The translations under genes were made by a program, and so were the position numbers. A stretch of DNA of 14,170 nt, taken from NCBI GenBank assembly GCA_024278715.1, contig JAJRSN010000098.1:1-14170 (forward strand). Reading direction: 5' to 3'. The notes under the pieces were generated by a model. It saw nothing but the letters and a program-made list of their open reading frames with translations, ran no database searches and was not told the origin of the DNA. The DNA is from Calditrichota bacterium (GTDB lineage: Bacteria; Calditrichota; Calditrichia; Calditrichales; Calditrichaceae). The stretch's first letter is position 1. Every line of letters starts with the position of its first letter. Below, piece by piece: positions 12,927 through 14,170 of the stretch.

Positions 12927-13571
12927 ATGAAAAAACTGATTACAATAACAGACGTGGAAAACGCTCATCAACAAAGCGGGCGCCTTTACGTAACAAAAGA
13001 CGCTTTGATCACGCCTCTCGCCAAAGACCGGGCAAAAGAATTAAATGTTCAATTAGTCGTTGCTTCGGAAACGCTTTCGTTGAATCCTCAACTTGTTTGT
13101 AATGAAGATAAACCGTTGAAAATAGCCATCGGTGCGGATCACGGCGGGTATTATTTAAAAGAGGAATTGAAAAAAGACCTTCAGAAACGCGGCTATCAAG
13201 TATTCGATTTGGGTACGTTAAATCCGGACCCCTGCGACTATCCCGATTATGCGTTTAAGGTGGCGGAAGCGGTTTCTTCCGGGAAAGCGGATCGCGGCAT
13301 AATGATAGACAGCGTAGGCATAGGCTCCGCGATGGCAGCCAACCGCGTGCCGGGAGTTCTCGCCGCCAAGTGTAATAATACTGTGGAGGCGCGCAGCGCC
13401 AGAGAGCATAATTACGCCAACGTTCTTACCCTTGGCGCAAAAATAATAGGAAGCAATTTAGCCAAAGAAATTGTCAATGATTTTTTAACCACTTCCGGAG
13501 GCGCGGAGCGGCACCAAAAAAGAATTAAGAAGATTCTGAATTACAAAATCAAACAAAATGAATCTGAATAG
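12927..13571 (+). CDS. RpiB/LacAB-family sugar-phosphate isomerase with EutQ-like N-terminal extension
   Basis: Residues about 64-207 form an RpiB-type isomerase domain, a family that interconverts aldose and ketose phosphates such as ribose and ribulose 5-phosphate. Visible motifs are GADHGG (69-74), DYPDYA (104-109) and EHNYANVLTLG (160-170). The usual ICGTGIG loop reads IDSVGIG (127-133), so the catalytic Cys and Thr are replaced by Asp128 and Val130; the substrate may differ from ribose 5-phosphate. RpiB proteins are normally about 150 residues. The extra N-terminus (MKKLITITDVENAHQQSGRL and ALITPLAKDRAKEL) closely resembles the start of EutQ (MKKLITANDIRAAHARGE... ITPEAREVAELL), a microcompartment-associated protein, as I remember it. 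CGAGG at 12914-12918 precedes the ATG by eight bases. The aldo/keto reductase follows after 30 bases, probably in one operon. Confidence 0.87.
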   Translation: MKKLITITDVENAHQQSGRLYVTKDALITPLAKDRAKELNVQLVVASETLSLNPQLVCNEDKPLKIAIGADHGGYYLKEELKKDLQKRGYQVFDLGTLNPDPCDYPDYAFKVAEAVSSGKADRGIMIDSVGIGSAMAANRVPGVLAAKCNNTVEARSAREHNYANVLTLGAKIIGSNLAKEIVNDFLTTSGGAERHQKRIKKILNYKIKQNESE

Positions 13572-13590
13572 AGAGTGGTTTAAAATTAGG

Positions 13591-13596
13591 AGGAGA
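13591..13596 (+). promoter_or_regulatory. Strong ribosome-binding site of the aldo/keto reductase gene
   Basis: TAGGAGGAG (13588-13596) is close to the perfect anti-16S complement, six to seven bases before the ATG at 13602. It fixes this start and supports co-transcription with the isomerase gene. Confidence 0.75.
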
Positions 13597-13601
13597 TGAT
13601 T

Positions 13602-14170
13602 ATGGAATATCGGTTTTTGGGTAGATCGGGATTGAAATTATCGGCGCTTTCATTCGGAGCCTGGGTGACTTTCGGCGATCAAATAGACGAAGATAAAGCC
13701 TATAAATGTATGGCGGCGGCTTACGATGCGGGAGTGAACTTTTTTGACAATGCCGAGGCTTATTCTGCAGGTCAAGCGGAAATTATGATGGGAAACATCA
13801 TCAAAAAAGCGGGCTGGAAACGATCGGATCTGGTTATATCGACAAAGATCTTTTGGGGCGGAAACGGTCCCAACGATCGGGGACTTTCGCGCAAACATAT
13901 TTTTGAAGGAACAAACGCAGCTTTAAAACGTCTGCAAACGGATTACGTTGATCTGATTTATTGCCATCGTTTCGATTTGCACACGCCCGTCGAAGAAACC
14001 GTCCGGGCAATGAATCTGATTATTCAACAGGGTAAAGCTCTTTACTGGGGAACAAGCGAATGGTCTGCCGAACAAATCCGTCAGGCTTACGATTTTGCCA
14101 GACAGGAACACTTGATTCCTCCCACTATGGAACAACCCGAATACAATATGTTCCGTCGCGAACGCGTGGA
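13602..14170 (+). CDS. Aldo/keto reductase (Kv-beta-like family), 3' end outside window
   Basis: The first 189 residues are present and the frame is open to the last base. It opens MEYRFLGRSGLKLSALSFGA, as is typical of voltage-gated potassium channel beta-subunit-like reductases. The catalytic tetrad of the aldo/keto reductase barrel is visible as Asp49 (FFDNAEAY), Tyr54, Lys82 (STKIFWGG) and His122 (CHRFD). LYWGTSEWSAEQI (148-160) and EQPEYNMFRRE are further family motifs. These enzymes use NADPH to reduce aldehydes or ketones. Family members are about 320-340 residues, so around 140 are missing. Its place directly behind the RpiB-like gene suggests work on sugar-derived carbonyl compounds. 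Confidence 0.92.
   Translation, partial: MEYRFLGRSGLKLSALSFGAWVTFGDQIDEDKAYKCMAAAYDAGVNFFDNAEAYSAGQAEIMMGNIIKKAGWKRSDLVISTKIFWGGNGPNDRGLSRKHIFEGTNAALKRLQTDYVDLIYCHRFDLHTPVEETVRAMNLIIQQGKALYWGTSEWSAEQIRQAYDFARQEHLIPPTMEQPEYNMFRRERV

Overview
The window is a 14.2 kb bacterial chromosomal fragment of moderate GC content. No gene or RNA fixes the lineage. The gene types (a MEDS/PAS/GAF hybrid kinase, an OmpR-type winged helix fused to a STAND ATPase, an FmdB zinc ribbon, an RpiB with a EutQ-like N-terminus) and the many intergenic microrepeats would suit an environmental, often metagenome-assembled lineage such as the FCB/Calditrichota-like groups. That placement is a weak inference.

Layout from left to right: 1-522 holds repeats only. 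523-3249 (-) is a 908-residue winged-helix/STAND-ATPase/multi-pass membrane protein, divergent from uppS (3405-4157, +). 4503-4997 (-) is an FmdB-type zinc ribbon gene split by an in-frame TAA. 5070-5567 (+) is a solitary PIN-like protein. 5568-6277 is gene-poor. 6278-10522 (+) is a very large hybrid sensor kinase (MEDS-PAS-PAS-GAF-PAS-PAS-PAS-HisKA-HATPase-REC) split by an in-frame TGA at a conserved PAS tryptophan. 10523-11020 is again repeat-rich. 11021-11683 (-) encodes a receiver fused to a lone phosphoacceptor helix domain without an ATPase. Divergent from it is an M48 metallopeptidase gene (11812-12537, +). After another repeat block come an RpiB-like isomerase with a EutQ-like N-terminus (12927-13571, +) and an aldo/keto reductase running off the end (13602 onward, +), apparently one operon.

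The most unusual signal is outside the genes. Three intergenic blocks (1-510, 10517-10919, 12532-12835) share a family of modules, and all three lie downstream of a gene in the same orientation as that gene. Each begins at or within about 15 bases of the stop codon with a 7/8-base-period array of TGA/TAA triplets that closes all three reading frames in about 20 bases. Two blocks carry a well-conserved hairpin module. Two carry a 120-bp identical element in opposite orientation, so the 10.7 kb between them is flanked by a perfect inverted repeat and could invert.

The second unusual signal is two long genes, each interrupted by a single in-frame stop with clearly coding sequence continuing in the same frame. 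TGA is also a true stop for several genes here, so wholesale recoding is unlikely; nonsense mutation, sequence error or readthrough remain open. Functionally the window is dominated by signal sensing, with unrelated cell-envelope (uppS) and sugar-phosphate/redox genes alongside.
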